Positions 34,233 through 40,967 of a stretch of DNA of 40,967 nucleotides are shown piece by piece. The DNA is from Bacteroidota bacterium (GTDB taxonomy: Bacteria; Bacteroidota; Bacteroidia; Flavobacteriales_D; Crocinitomicaceae). Where the stretch lies: positions 1-40,967 of the forward strand of contig SBGS01000256.1 in the NCBI GenBank assembly GCA_006226555.1, written 5' to 3'. The first letter of the stretch is position 1; the number at the start of each line of letters is the position of its first letter. Under the pieces are notes generated by a model that saw only the letters and a list, made by a program, of their open reading frames with translations, did not search any database and was not told the DNA's origin. The position numbers and the translations under genes were made by a program.

Positions 34233-34460
34233 TCAGCTATTCTTATTTTTTTGTTGCTCTTCAAGAAACTGGAGATGTTTTTCCATGCGTTTCATCATCC
34301 ATTTTCGCACGAGATACATAAAGAAACATATGATAGGTACGATGTAATAGAACACCCATAATTCGAAACCTTCAACGAATCCCATGATCGTTATTCCTAA
34401 CAAAGAGAGTATTCCGGCGAACAGCCAGAAATACAGCATTATTTTATTGTAAAATTCCAT
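34233..34460 (-). CDS. Small two-helix membrane protein, function unknown
   Basis: 75 residues. Two hydrophobic segments, about 7-29 (IMLYFWLFAGILSLLGITIM) and 36-51 (FYYIVPIICFFMYLV), are followed by a charged, Lys-rich tail (RKWMMKRMEKHLQFLEEQQ) that could be a cytoplasmic helix. It has no lipobox. It starts 16 bases after lptC in the same direction and probably belongs to that transcript. The family is not recognised. Confidence 0.7.
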   Translation of the reverse strand: MEFYNKIMLYFWLFAGILSLLGITIMGFVEGFELWVFYYIVPIICFFMYLVRKWMMKRMEKHLQFLEEQQKNKNS

Positions 34461-34476
34461 CTTGTAGCAAATGTAA

Positions 34477-35052
34477 TCAATCTTCGTCTAGGTCGAATTT
34501 CCCGACCGGTTCGAGGATCGTATAACGACTGAAATTCTGGGTCGTTCGAATTCCCTTTCCTCTACCGGTAACACCTTTACCTTCCGTTTTAACGATCACG
34601 TTTTTGTCGGTGTAGATCGTACTGTCATTTTGGTTCCAGAATAAGGCCTCAGTTTCCAGATGACGTTTCTTTTTATAGTTCTTCAGGATCACAGAATCAC
34701 GAACAGTCACGATTCCTTTTGCGTAGTTGATCTCACCGTACTGAGCGGTCAGCGTTGAAGCAACTTCCCCTTCTTCATTGTAGAAGTCAACTTTTAAACC
34801 ATCCTTTAATTTAGTAATATGCTGAGGAGTGATGTACGTCTCAGCGATCTTTGCTTCGAGCAAGATCTGGGCATAACCGGAATCTGAATAAATGAGGTGT
34901 AAATCCTGCGTAACCTCGTCTGGTGCAGATGGGTCATAGGTTACCTTTTCGATGGTGTCAAAATCGTTGACACAGGCAGAAAAAAGAATACCTGTCGCGA
35001 ATAACACGACAGGTACACTCTTTATGAAACCTATTGATGAAAAATAATTCAT
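34477..35052 (-). CDS. lptC: LPS export protein LptC, lipoprotein form
   Basis: 191 residues. The signal VVLFATGILFSAC has a lipobox, so the Bacteroidota protein is lipid-anchored rather than held by a transmembrane helix. The beta-jellyroll is recognised by LKDGLKVDFYNEEGEVASTLTAQYGEINYAKGIVTVRDSV, matching the LptC/YrbK family. The C-terminal part, with TEALFWNQNDSTIYTDKNVIV, continues the fold. LptC links the inner-membrane LptBFG complex to the periplasmic LptA bridge. It is in the string coaX-OMP-TPR-lptC, with 2 bases between TPR gene end and lptC start. Confidence 0.85.
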   Translation of the reverse strand: MNYFSSIGFIKSVPVVLFATGILFSACVNDFDTIEKVTYDPSAPDEVTQDLHLIYSDSGYAQILLEAKIAETYITPQHITKLKDGLKVDFYNEEGEVASTLTAQYGEINYAKGIVTVRDSVILKNYKKKRHLETEALFWNQNDSTIYTDKNVIVKTEGKGVTGRGKGIRTTQNFSRYTILEPVGKFDLDED

Positions 35053-35054
35053 TT

Positions 35055-36320
35055 TTAGTTACAAGGACTCACGGATACACCATAACAGCTTAATGTTACT
35101 GATGCCGGATTTCCATTATCGAAGCAATCCTGTGAGGTTGGATAACGGCTTTTGTACGTCGCGATCGTTCCTCCGTCAGCTCCTCCTTGCTGAAGCAATT
35201 GTACAGCATAAATGTTGTTGCACTTACGCTCAAATGTAGTGTTACCACAGTTGTTTGCATTTTGACCAACAGATTGTCCTGCGATGATCAGTGCTTTGTT
35301 TCTGTATTCTCCTGTTACTGACATTGCAGCATTATAAGCAGCAGTGTAACTTCCTCTCTTATATTGATACAAAGCGATTTCGTACTCGAGTTCTTCTTTT
35401 TTGTCAGCGTCATCAGTAAGACCTTTTACAACGTTCAACGTTGAAATAGCTTCGCTATAGTTCTTCTTAGCCGCTAATGCCTTCGCTTTCATATACTGAG
35501 CATCAAACGAATTCGGGTCGATCGAAATTAGTGTATCGATCAATTGGTAGTACTCATCAGACTCAGTACATTCCTTGTCTTCAAGGAGCTTGATGAAATT
35601 CTCTACAGAAGCTTTCTTAACAGCTGGATCTTGAGAGAACTCACCCATAAAGCCTTTCAATTCCGGTAGAATGTCATCACAAGATCTAACTACATTATTG
35701 AAATAGGTAGTAAGATTTTCTTGAGCTTTAACCGACATATTTGCTTCCGCAACTAAACGTGAAAGGTTAAAGTATTCACTGATCATTCTCTTCTTAAGAT
35801 CTGCTTTTTTATCATCACCAGCCTGATACCATAATGAGTACAGGTTGTAATAATAATATGAAACATAAGCTTCTTTTGTTTTTGAACCTTGTGCTGCAAT
35901 ACCGCGTACGAAAAGTTCGTCTGCCTTTGCGTTGTTCGGAGTTGAACTTTGTAATAAGAATACAGCGCGATAAAGGTCATCAGATTTATCGTAAAAGCCT
36001 TTTTCCTCAGCACGATCATATACGCCAATGATCGTATCAATGTATGCTGTTTTTGAAGCTTTATCTGTCTCACTGTTAATCGTGCGGATCAAACTTCCTG
36101 TCAAAATGCTGTATTGCTTTTGATCAAAGTTTCCGCATAATTCTTCACCTTTCAAATAATAAGTAGCTGCTTCCTTCCAGTTTTGAACTTCAACAGCTTT
36201 ACTTCCGAGGAAGCGCATACGATCACACTCTCTATTTTGATCTTCGTCTTGAGCGAAAGTCAGCATCGCGCTGAAAACTAAACTTGAGCCGAGTAAAAGA
36301 TTCTTAATATTCATTTTCAT
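35055..36320 (-). CDS. Exported TPR-like repeat protein
   Basis: 421 residues. The signal peptide (LLLGSSLVFSAMLTFAQ) precedes helical pairs of TPR type, for example KAVEVQNWKEAATYYLKGEEL and AKALAAKKNYSEAISTLNVV. The C-terminal tail is rich in Cys (NNCGNTTFERKCN, QDCFDNG, LSCYGVSVSPCN), which suggests disulfides in the periplasm. I do not recognise a specific function; TPR proteins next to lptC and an OMP suggest a scaffold at the envelope. Start is 36320 (MKMNIK) or 36314. Confidence 0.85.
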   Translation of the reverse strand: MKMNIKNLLLGSSLVFSAMLTFAQDEDQNRECDRMRFLGSKAVEVQNWKEAATYYLKGEELCGNFDQKQYSILTGSLIRTINSETDKASKTAYIDTIIGVYDRAEEKGFYDKSDDLYRAVFLLQSSTPNNAKADELFVRGIAAQGSKTKEAYVSYYYYNLYSLWYQAGDDKKADLKKRMISEYFNLSRLVAEANMSVKAQENLTTYFNNVVRSCDDILPELKGFMGEFSQDPAVKKASVENFIKLLEDKECTESDEYYQLIDTLISIDPNSFDAQYMKAKALAAKKNYSEAISTLNVVKGLTDDADKKEELEYEIALYQYKRGSYTAAYNAAMSVTGEYRNKALIIAGQSVGQNANNCGNTTFERKCNNIYAVQLLQQGGADGGTIATYKSRYPTSQDCFDNGNPASVTLSCYGVSVSPCN

Positions 36321-36325
36321 CAGTT

Positions 36326-37675
36326 TTAATTCAATTTAAGGTTTCTGAACCAACGTTCGGTTATGCCAGGAGCAATTGTTATGCCAAGATTGATTCCGTA
36401 GTATTTTTCATTGAGTGAACTGCTGTTCGATGTTCCGCGATTTCCAACAGCAAAACCAAGATTTATAGAAGATAAAGATCTCATGGTAGGGATCGGTATA
36501 CCAAATCCAAATGTAAGCGCCTTATCCGTCAACTGGTTTCCATTGATCGTGTATGGCAAAGTGTTCATATATCCTCCAATACGGTAATGTATACGCTGGT
36601 AGAATTTGGTTGTAGACATTTTTTCAAAGAAGTCGATTTCCGGAGTGAACTGTACGCCAAAGGTAATTTTCTGAGCGTCAGAAAAAGGAAGAGAATCATT
36701 GAATGGAGCAGTAAATCCTGACCATGCTGTATTTCCGTATGATGCTGCAACCAAAAGTTGAGACTTTAGTTTTCGTGTTCCTTGAGCGTTCTGGTCAATT
36801 ATGTATTTATAGGTTAAACCGAATTCGTAAGATGACGCACTTTGAACGTAGGAGTCAATGCTATTCGACTTAATCGTATCGTATGCATTTTCATTATTGA
36901 CGTTACCTGAGTAAAACAAATTGTAGTCAAAATCACCTTGTAATTGCTGAGAGGGATCGATCCTACCTGATAGACCAAATGTGTGTTTACGGTAATTCTG
37001 TTCGAAATAAAATCCTAAGTCGTAATGAAAAGTTGACAAGTGCGAAATACGCTCATCGATTCCTCCCGGAGGATTAACTGACGTTGTAGAGTAAATGAAA
37101 GATTTACGCACATTCTTTGTTTCGCCGAACACATAACCTGCATTCATACCTACTGCCAAACGGGTGTTTTTTAGTTTGAAGAGGTCAGTTGAAATACCTG
37201 CGAACACTTCATTGAGATTTCCTGATCCGGAATAGTTGTATACGATGGAATCCGAATTGACCATCTCTCCCGAGTAGAAATCATATCCTCTTGACGAGAA
37301 CGGGCGAACTCCGAAAGCAAGTCCGAAATGTTTTTTGACCGGAAAGGCCATTACAATATGCTGGATACTTGAGGTCATAGCAAATTCCTGAACCTCTCCT
37401 TGATTAAAGAAGGATAATCTGCTCGAAATACCGAATGAGAAAAGAGGTTGCCCTTTCGCCAGCAAGTTATATGAAGCAGGATTGTAATAGTTCAGTATCG
37501 TTGAGTCCTGAATTCCAACAAAGTTGTTTCCAAATGCTGAAAATACAGCATTGTCCAGACCTCCGGCTTCACCTATTCCGTAAAATGAATAGGGCGAGTG
37601 AGTCAGCTTTTGTCCGTAGGCATTCGGTGCCAGGATCAATAAGCAAACAGCTATAATATTAATGAAGTTGCGCAA
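36326..37675 (-). CDS. Predicted outer membrane beta-barrel protein (FadL/OMPP1-like)
   Basis: About 449 residues. The signal-peptide-like N-terminus (RNFINIIAVCLLILAPNAYGQ) leads into SPYSFYGIGEAGGLDN, a conserved opening. ISSRLSFFNQGEVQEF, VRPFSSRGYDFYSGEMV, FYFEQNYRKHTFGLSG and SYEFGLTYKYI look like alternating amphipathic strands, and the C-terminus ends ITERWFRNLKLN. The fold is probably a transport or aromatic-substrate barrel like FadL, but the family is not certain. No ATG precedes the signal sequence; the candidates are TTG at 37675 (used here) and TTG at 37699, so the start is inferred. It overlaps coaX by about 17-41 bases. The TPR gene starts 5 bases downstream. Confidence 0.8.
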   Translation of the reverse strand: MRNFINIIAVCLLILAPNAYGQKLTHSPYSFYGIGEAGGLDNAVFSAFGNNFVGIQDSTILNYYNPASYNLLAKGQPLFSFGISSRLSFFNQGEVQEFAMTSSIQHIVMAFPVKKHFGLAFGVRPFSSRGYDFYSGEMVNSDSIVYNYSGSGNLNEVFAGISTDLFKLKNTRLAVGMNAGYVFGETKNVRKSFIYSTTSVNPPGGIDERISHLSTFHYDLGFYFEQNYRKHTFGLSGRIDPSQQLQGDFDYNLFYSGNVNNENAYDTIKSNSIDSYVQSASSYEFGLTYKYIIDQNAQGTRKLKSQLLVAASYGNTAWSGFTAPFNDSLPFSDAQKITFGVQFTPEIDFFEKMSTTKFYQRIHYRIGGYMNTLPYTINGNQLTDKALTFGFGIPIPTMRSLSSINLGFAVGNRGTSNSSSLNEKYYGINLGITIAPGITERWFRNLKLN

Positions 37676-38399
37676 ACGTATATAAGTGATATAAGCCAAT
37701 CAGGGTCAAATTTTCGTGTGCAAATATGCCATTTTTTGCGACTAAATCAAAGTAAGCAGAATCCCCTCCGGTCACAAAAATCGTTAATGGACCATATTTG
37801 GATTCATATTGCTCGATCATATTATTGATCTCAGCTTCTATTCCAATCATAACACCTGAACGTATACTTTCTTCAGTTGTTGTTCCCGTTAGCTTGTTTT
37901 TAGATTTTTCGTGTAATCGAGGTAAATTATCCGTGTAATCATTCAGTGCATTGTATCTCAGTTGAATTCCCGGTGAAATTGATCCACCCATATATCCGTC
38001 TTCCTTACCGATCAGATCAAATTTCACACAGGTGCCAATATCAATTGAAAGTGCATAATCAGTGCTGGACATATAATATGCAGCAGTAGCATTACATAGT
38101 CTATCTTTCCCAAGTAATTCGGGCGTATTGTATAGCATTCCAAATGGAAGTAGATAGGGATAATTGAGAAGAAATACATTAGAATCTTCCAAACCCTGAA
38201 CAATATTGTTGGTTGTTTCTTCATCACGAACACTGGAAATTGCGACACCCGAACAAAAATTTTCGGCATATATTCTATTTAATGCGCCAAAGTCATTTTT
38301 GTCAAGTCGAGTGAAATAGATTAACTGAGCATCCTGAAATACAGCACATTTCAAAGCTGTGTTTCCTGCGTCAACTACTAGAATCCGTTCTTTGTTCAT
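37659..38399 (-). CDS. coaX: Type III pantothenate kinase
   Basis: 246 residues of the ASKHA-fold CoaX family. VDAGNTALKCAVF holds the catalytic Asp and phosphate-binding loop, LGKDRLCNATAAYY and ALSIDIGTCVKFDLI are the next phosphate/adenosine motifs, and GGSISPGIQLRYNAL completes the set. It phosphorylates pantothenate with ATP in the first step of CoA synthesis and is not inhibited by CoA in characterised members. It heads the downstream OMP-TPR-lptC string. A TATCTTTG element lies 9 bases upstream of the start, so its transcript may be nearly leaderless. Confidence 0.94.
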   Translation of the reverse strand: MNKERILVVDAGNTALKCAVFQDAQLIYFTRLDKNDFGALNRIYAENFCSGVAISSVRDEETTNNIVQGLEDSNVFLLNYPYLLPFGMLYNTPELLGKDRLCNATAAYYMSSTDYALSIDIGTCVKFDLIGKEDGYMGGSISPGIQLRYNALNDYTDNLPRLHEKSKNKLTGTTTEESIRSGVMIGIEAEINNMIEQYESKYGPLTIFVTGGDSAYFDLVAKNGIFAHENLTLIGLYHLYTFAQLH

Positions 38400-38407
38400 G
38401 ATGACAT

Positions 38408-38415
38408 CAAAGATA
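38408..38415 (-). promoter_or_regulatory. Putative -7 element, coaX
   Basis: TATCTTTG (minus strand) matches TAnnTTTG. Its end is 9 bases from the ATG at 38399, so transcription would begin only a few bases before the start codon. Confidence 0.5.
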
Positions 38416-38440
38416 GGATATAAAAAAATCGTCGTGGATG

Positions 38441-38470
38441 TTTGATAATAAAAAGAACTTTATAACTTTG
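38441..38470 (+). promoter_or_regulatory. Promoter of tRNA-Phe
   Basis: TTTG (38441-38444), an 18-base spacer and TAACTTTG (38463-38470) match the Bacteroidota primary-sigma consensus almost perfectly. Expected start is near 38476, about 30 bases before the mature tRNA 5' end. Confidence 0.8.
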
Positions 38471-38507
38471 CAGCCTGCATTCCGATTCGGATTGCTCTTT
38501 GAAAGGA

Positions 38508-38583
38508 GGTGATGTAGCTCAGTTGGTAGAGCAAAGGACTGAAAATCCTTGTGTCGGCGGTTCGATTCCGTCCATCACCACCA
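38508..38583 (+). tRNA. tRNA-Phe (GAA)
   Basis: A complete 76-base cloverleaf. Acceptor arms GGTGATG and CATCACC pair over 7 bp, with discriminator A and genome-encoded CCA at 38581-38583. The D-arm region GCTCAGTTGGTAGAGC, the T-arm GGCGGTTCGATTCCGTC and the anticodon loop CTGAAAA are all present. The anticodon GAA is at 38541-38543, reading UUU/UUC. Confidence 0.97.
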
Positions 38584-38587
38584 GATA

Positions 38588-38616
38588 AACCCTCGGCAGA
38601 TCGTCGGGGGTTTTTT
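38588..38616 (+). terminator. Rho-independent terminator of tRNA-Phe
   Basis: AACCCTCGGC (38588-38597) pairs with GTCGGGGGTT (38603-38612), 10 bp with two G-U pairs, then six T. It also lies just past the end of the facing antiporter gene, but the minus-strand side lacks a long T run. Confidence 0.85.
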
Positions 38617-38619
38617 CTT

Positions 38620-39612
38620 TTAGGACAGTTTGTAAAGGATGATCATATTGATGGCGTAGAACAAAAATATGACGAAGGTATCTGCTGCCATGAATACCTT
38701 TTTTTCTCGCTGAGGAAACATTACACCGATTATCGCAATACTTGCCATCAGCACGACAAAGAAAATGGATACTATGTTGCTGTCCGATGCATCTTTTAAA
38801 AGATATCCCTTCGAGTAGAAGACATCATCTAAAAAGAGGATAAAGAAATTAAAGAGATTACTTCCTAGTAAATTCCCAACAGCCATATCCGTAGAGCCCG
38901 ATCGCACAGCAGCCAAAGAAACGGCTATCTCGGGTAGGGAAGTGCTAATGGCTAAGAAAAGTGTTCCAACAAAAGTTTGCCCAAGACCCGATTTTTCTGC
39001 GATCCCATCAGCGAAATGAGGTAAGCCAAAGGCAGTTATAATGATAATTGCTGCAAAAAGTAAATACATTAGAATTACTTTCCTTTTTGATGGCAGCCCA
39101 TCCTTTTTTGTTTCTTCTGAAACTTGCGGATGCACTCTCTGGTAGCGATAGATCGTCCGAACCGAAATCAAGTAGATGATCGCAAAAGACATTGAGAACA
39201 ATCCAATAGAGGGAATGAAAACGAAATTTTCATTCAGGAATATTCCAAGTCCCGCCATAACGATCAGGATGATCCCGAAAGAGGCAGCTAATATGTGACT
39301 TTGTGAGACATTTTTGAAAAGGGGTTTGTCTTTCGTGGTAAACAAATCCATGATCGAAAGTATCCCCAGATTAAATGCGCAACTTCCTATGATGTCTCCG
39401 ACTGCCAGGTCCGCAGATCCGATGAACATTGATGAGCTGATCCCAACCATCATTTCCGGTAGAGAGGTTACTGCTGCCATCAGGATCAGACCGATCCAGG
39501 CTTTACTCATACCGGTCACATCAGACAAAAGCTCACCATAATAGGACAGTTTTTTACCTGCGATGAAAATAATAGCGCCACTGACCAGAAAACCAATAAT
39601 ATCGTATATCAT
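38620..39612 (-). CDS. Calcium/sodium antiporter (CaCA family)
   Basis: 330 residues, about ten transmembrane helices in two inverted halves. Each half carries the alpha-repeat motif: TSLPEMMVGISSSMFIGSAD followed by GDIIGSCAFNLG, and TSLPEIAVSLAAVRSGSTD followed by GNLLGSNLFN. The acidic residues of both repeats, needed for ion binding, are present. The family (YrbG/CaxA) exchanges Ca2+ out of the cytoplasm for Na+, or for H+ or K+ in some members. Its start codon overlaps the stop of the P-type ATPase gene (ATGA), making a two-gene cation efflux unit. Confidence 0.93.
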   Translation of the reverse strand: MIYDIIGFLVSGAIIFIAGKKLSYYGELLSDVTGMSKAWIGLILMAAVTSLPEMMVGISSSMFIGSADLAVGDIIGSCAFNLGILSIMDLFTTKDKPLFKNVSQSHILAASFGIILIVMAGLGIFLNENFVFIPSIGLFSMSFAIIYLISVRTIYRYQRVHPQVSEETKKDGLPSKRKVILMYLLFAAIIIITAFGLPHFADGIAEKSGLGQTFVGTLFLAISTSLPEIAVSLAAVRSGSTDMAVGNLLGSNLFNFFILFLDDVFYSKGYLLKDASDSNIVSIFFVVLMASIAIIGVMFPQREKKVFMAADTFVIFLFYAINMIILYKLS

Positions 39613-40967
39613 TTTTTAGACTTTAGATGGTTCAGGCGCAGTAGTTTGATGATTTCAAAAATTAGCAGCATTAATATACACACTCCGAGAGAAATCCCAA
39701 AGTGACCATATCCGGGATTTGAGAATTGGAAAAGGTGTTGAACGCTTTCTACAGAGATCGTTATAAAAAGCACGATCATGGAAATTGCGAGAATAAGCAG
39801 AAGCGCAGGATTTCTCTCTGTAAATATGTGGAATACACTCCTGGTTTGAGAAAGATAGGTGAGGATCAGGAAAATATTACCGGTAATTAGCGTGGCAAAG
39901 GAAATGGCTCTGATCTCATCCTCAGTATGACCTTCTGTTTTAGCGATATAAAATACGGTGAGCACTAATGCCAGTAAAAATAATCCAGATGCAACGCTGT
40001 GAAGTATACGTTTATTACTGAAAAAGGAATGATCGGGATCTCTCGGAGGTCTTTGCATTATGCCTTTTTCTTCTTGTTCCGCTTCAAATGCTATTGAACA
40101 GATCGGATCGATGATCAGCTCCATGAAGATAATGTGCACCGGAAGAAGTAGTAAGGGCATTTCAGGAAAAAATCCCGGGACCAGCACCAAGCCGATTATG
40201 GGAATGTGTACAGCCACAATATATGACATTGCCTTTTGCAAATTGTCGAAGATCTTTCGTCCACTACGTATAGCGGATACAATACTTGAAAAGTTGTCAT
40301 CCACGAGTACAAGTGAGGCTGCTTCTCTTGCGACGTCAGTTCCCTTCAATCCCATAGCGATACCAATATCAGCCGCTTTGAGAGCCGGTGCGTCATTCAC
40401 ACCATCTCCTGTCATTACGACGATTTCGTTGTTGCTTTGGAGAGCTCTAACGATGTGCAATTTTTGCTCGGGACGTACCCGTGCAAATACATTAATGTTC
40501 TTTATGCTTTCGGATAGGGTGTCAATTGATATCTCGGATATTTCCTCTCCTGTCATAACAAGAGGGTCACTCATCCCAATCATTTTCGCAATGTTTCTTG
40601 CGGTTTTGGGGTGATCTCCCGTAATCATCACAACCTTGATCCCGGCAGTTCTGCATTCTTCGATGGCATTAGGAACCTCAGGTCTTATCGGGTCTATAAA
40701 AGACACCAATCCTGAAAAACAAAAATCGATATCGTTGATGTTTTCAGGCAATACCTCACATGTAGTATGAGCAACAGCCAGAACTCTTGCTCCCTTCTCA
40801 GTAGCATTATCTATTGCATTATTGATCGCGGAAAGGTCATCAGTGGATAAATGATTGCACTTGCTCAGCACGTGTTCGGGTGCTCCTTTCGTATGAATTG
40901 AAAATCCATCCGCTTCGCTGTAGACCCTCGTGAACATCAGGTGTTCGGGAGTCAGCGGAAAGGTTTT
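39609..40967 (-). CDS. P-type cation (probably Ca2+) ATPase, C-terminal part
   Basis: The reading frame is open to the window edge, so the 5' part, including the phosphorylated DKTGT loop, lies outside. What remains: nucleotide-binding KGAPEHVLSKCN, GLVSFIDPIRPEV, ITGDHPKTARNIAK and the hinge MTGDGVNDAPALKAADIGIAMG. Then come six C-terminal membrane helices, with VHIIFMELIIDPICSIAFEAE in the helix-6 region of the Cation_ATPase_C domain. The type II ATPase architecture suggests Ca2+ or Mn2+ efflux, and the adjacent CaCA antiporter supports calcium. Substrate is inferred, since the helix-4 ligand motif is not in the window. Confidence 0.93.
   Translation of the reverse strand, partial: KTFPLTPEHLMFTRVYSEADGFSIHTKGAPEHVLSKCNHLSTDDLSAINNAIDNATEKGARVLAVAHTTCEVLPENINDIDFCFSGLVSFIDPIRPEVPNAIEECRTAGIKVVMITGDHPKTARNIAKMIGMSDPLVMTGEEISEISIDTLSESIKNINVFARVRPEQKLHIVRALQSNNEIVVMTGDGVNDAPALKAADIGIAMGLKGTDVAREAASLVLVDDNFSSIVSAIRSGRKIFDNLQKAMSYIVAVHIPIIGLVLVPGFFPEMPLLLLPVHIIFMELIIDPICSIAFEAEQEEKGIMQRPPRDPDHSFFSNKRILHSVASGLFLLALVLTVFYIAKTEGHTEDEIRAISFATLITGNIFLILTYLSQTRSVFHIFTERNPALLLILAISMIVLFITISVESVQHLFQFSNPGYGHFGISLGVCILMLLIFEIIKLLRLNHLKSKK

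Noticed and set aside
40060..40614. 184-codon plus-strand frame opposite the P-type ATPase
   Set aside because: The sense strand carries the TGDGVNDAP and TGDHPKTA motifs; the antisense frame has none.

Overview
The window is about 41 kb of a low-to-moderate G+C chromosome from a Bacteroidota bacterium, most likely Flavobacteriales. Four things point there: four very large secreted proteins carry type IX secretion (T9SS) sorting domains, two of type A and two of the gliding-motility-associated C-terminal type; several promoters match the Bacteroidota -7 consensus TAnnTTTG; purine-rich Shine-Dalgarno sites are generally absent; and gene neighbourhoods are typical of the phylum (atpD-atpC apart from the other ATP synthase genes, uppS-bamA-ompH-ompH-murI, coaX followed by an outer membrane protein, a TPR protein and lptC). 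Coding density is very high: the longest gap between genes is about 180 bases, so no stretch above 300 bases lacks a gene. No IS element, CRISPR array, phage gene, rRNA or attachment site was seen.

Region by region. 1-12.5 kb: surface and secreted proteins (three T9SS cargo genes) interspersed with 3-hydroxyanthranilate dioxygenase, an atypical short-chain dehydrogenase coupled to a small lipoprotein, and an M23 peptidase. 12.5-16 kb: an MsbA-like ABC exporter divergent from rbfA, which overlaps a LolC/E-like permease gene. 16-23.3 kb: atpD-atpC, then the envelope block uppS-bamA-ompH-ompH, a terminator, and murI. 23.3-25.4 kb on the minus strand: gamma-carbonic anhydrase, group III truncated hemoglobin and a SAM methyltransferase with overlapping ends, followed by a lipoprotein. 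25.5-26.7 kb: peroxiredoxin, thioredoxin-like protein and a small DUF6952-like protein. 26.8-31.6 kb: a T9SS protein with four tandem repeats, facing a kbl-alkD pair. 31.6-38.4 kb: a DUF5686/carboxypeptidase-regulatory-like outer membrane protein, then the coaX-OMP-TPR-lptC-small membrane protein gene string. 38.5-41 kb: tRNA-Phe with a good promoter and terminator, facing a Na+/Ca2+ antiporter gene that overlaps the end of a P-type cation ATPase gene running off the window.

Much of the window serves envelope biogenesis: undecaprenyl carrier synthesis (uppS), outer membrane protein insertion (bamA, Skp/OmpH), LPS transport (lptC, possibly the MsbA-like exporter), lipoprotein release (LolC/E-like), peptidoglycan (murI, M23 peptidase) and T9SS-exported surface proteins. 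I did not find a clearly new defence or mobile system. The best candidates for undescribed biology are the overlapping carbonic anhydrase/hemoglobin/methyltransferase set, the peroxiredoxin/thioredoxin/DUF6952 set, the SDR lacking its catalytic tyrosine and lysine, and apparently leaderless genes whose -7 elements almost touch the start codon.
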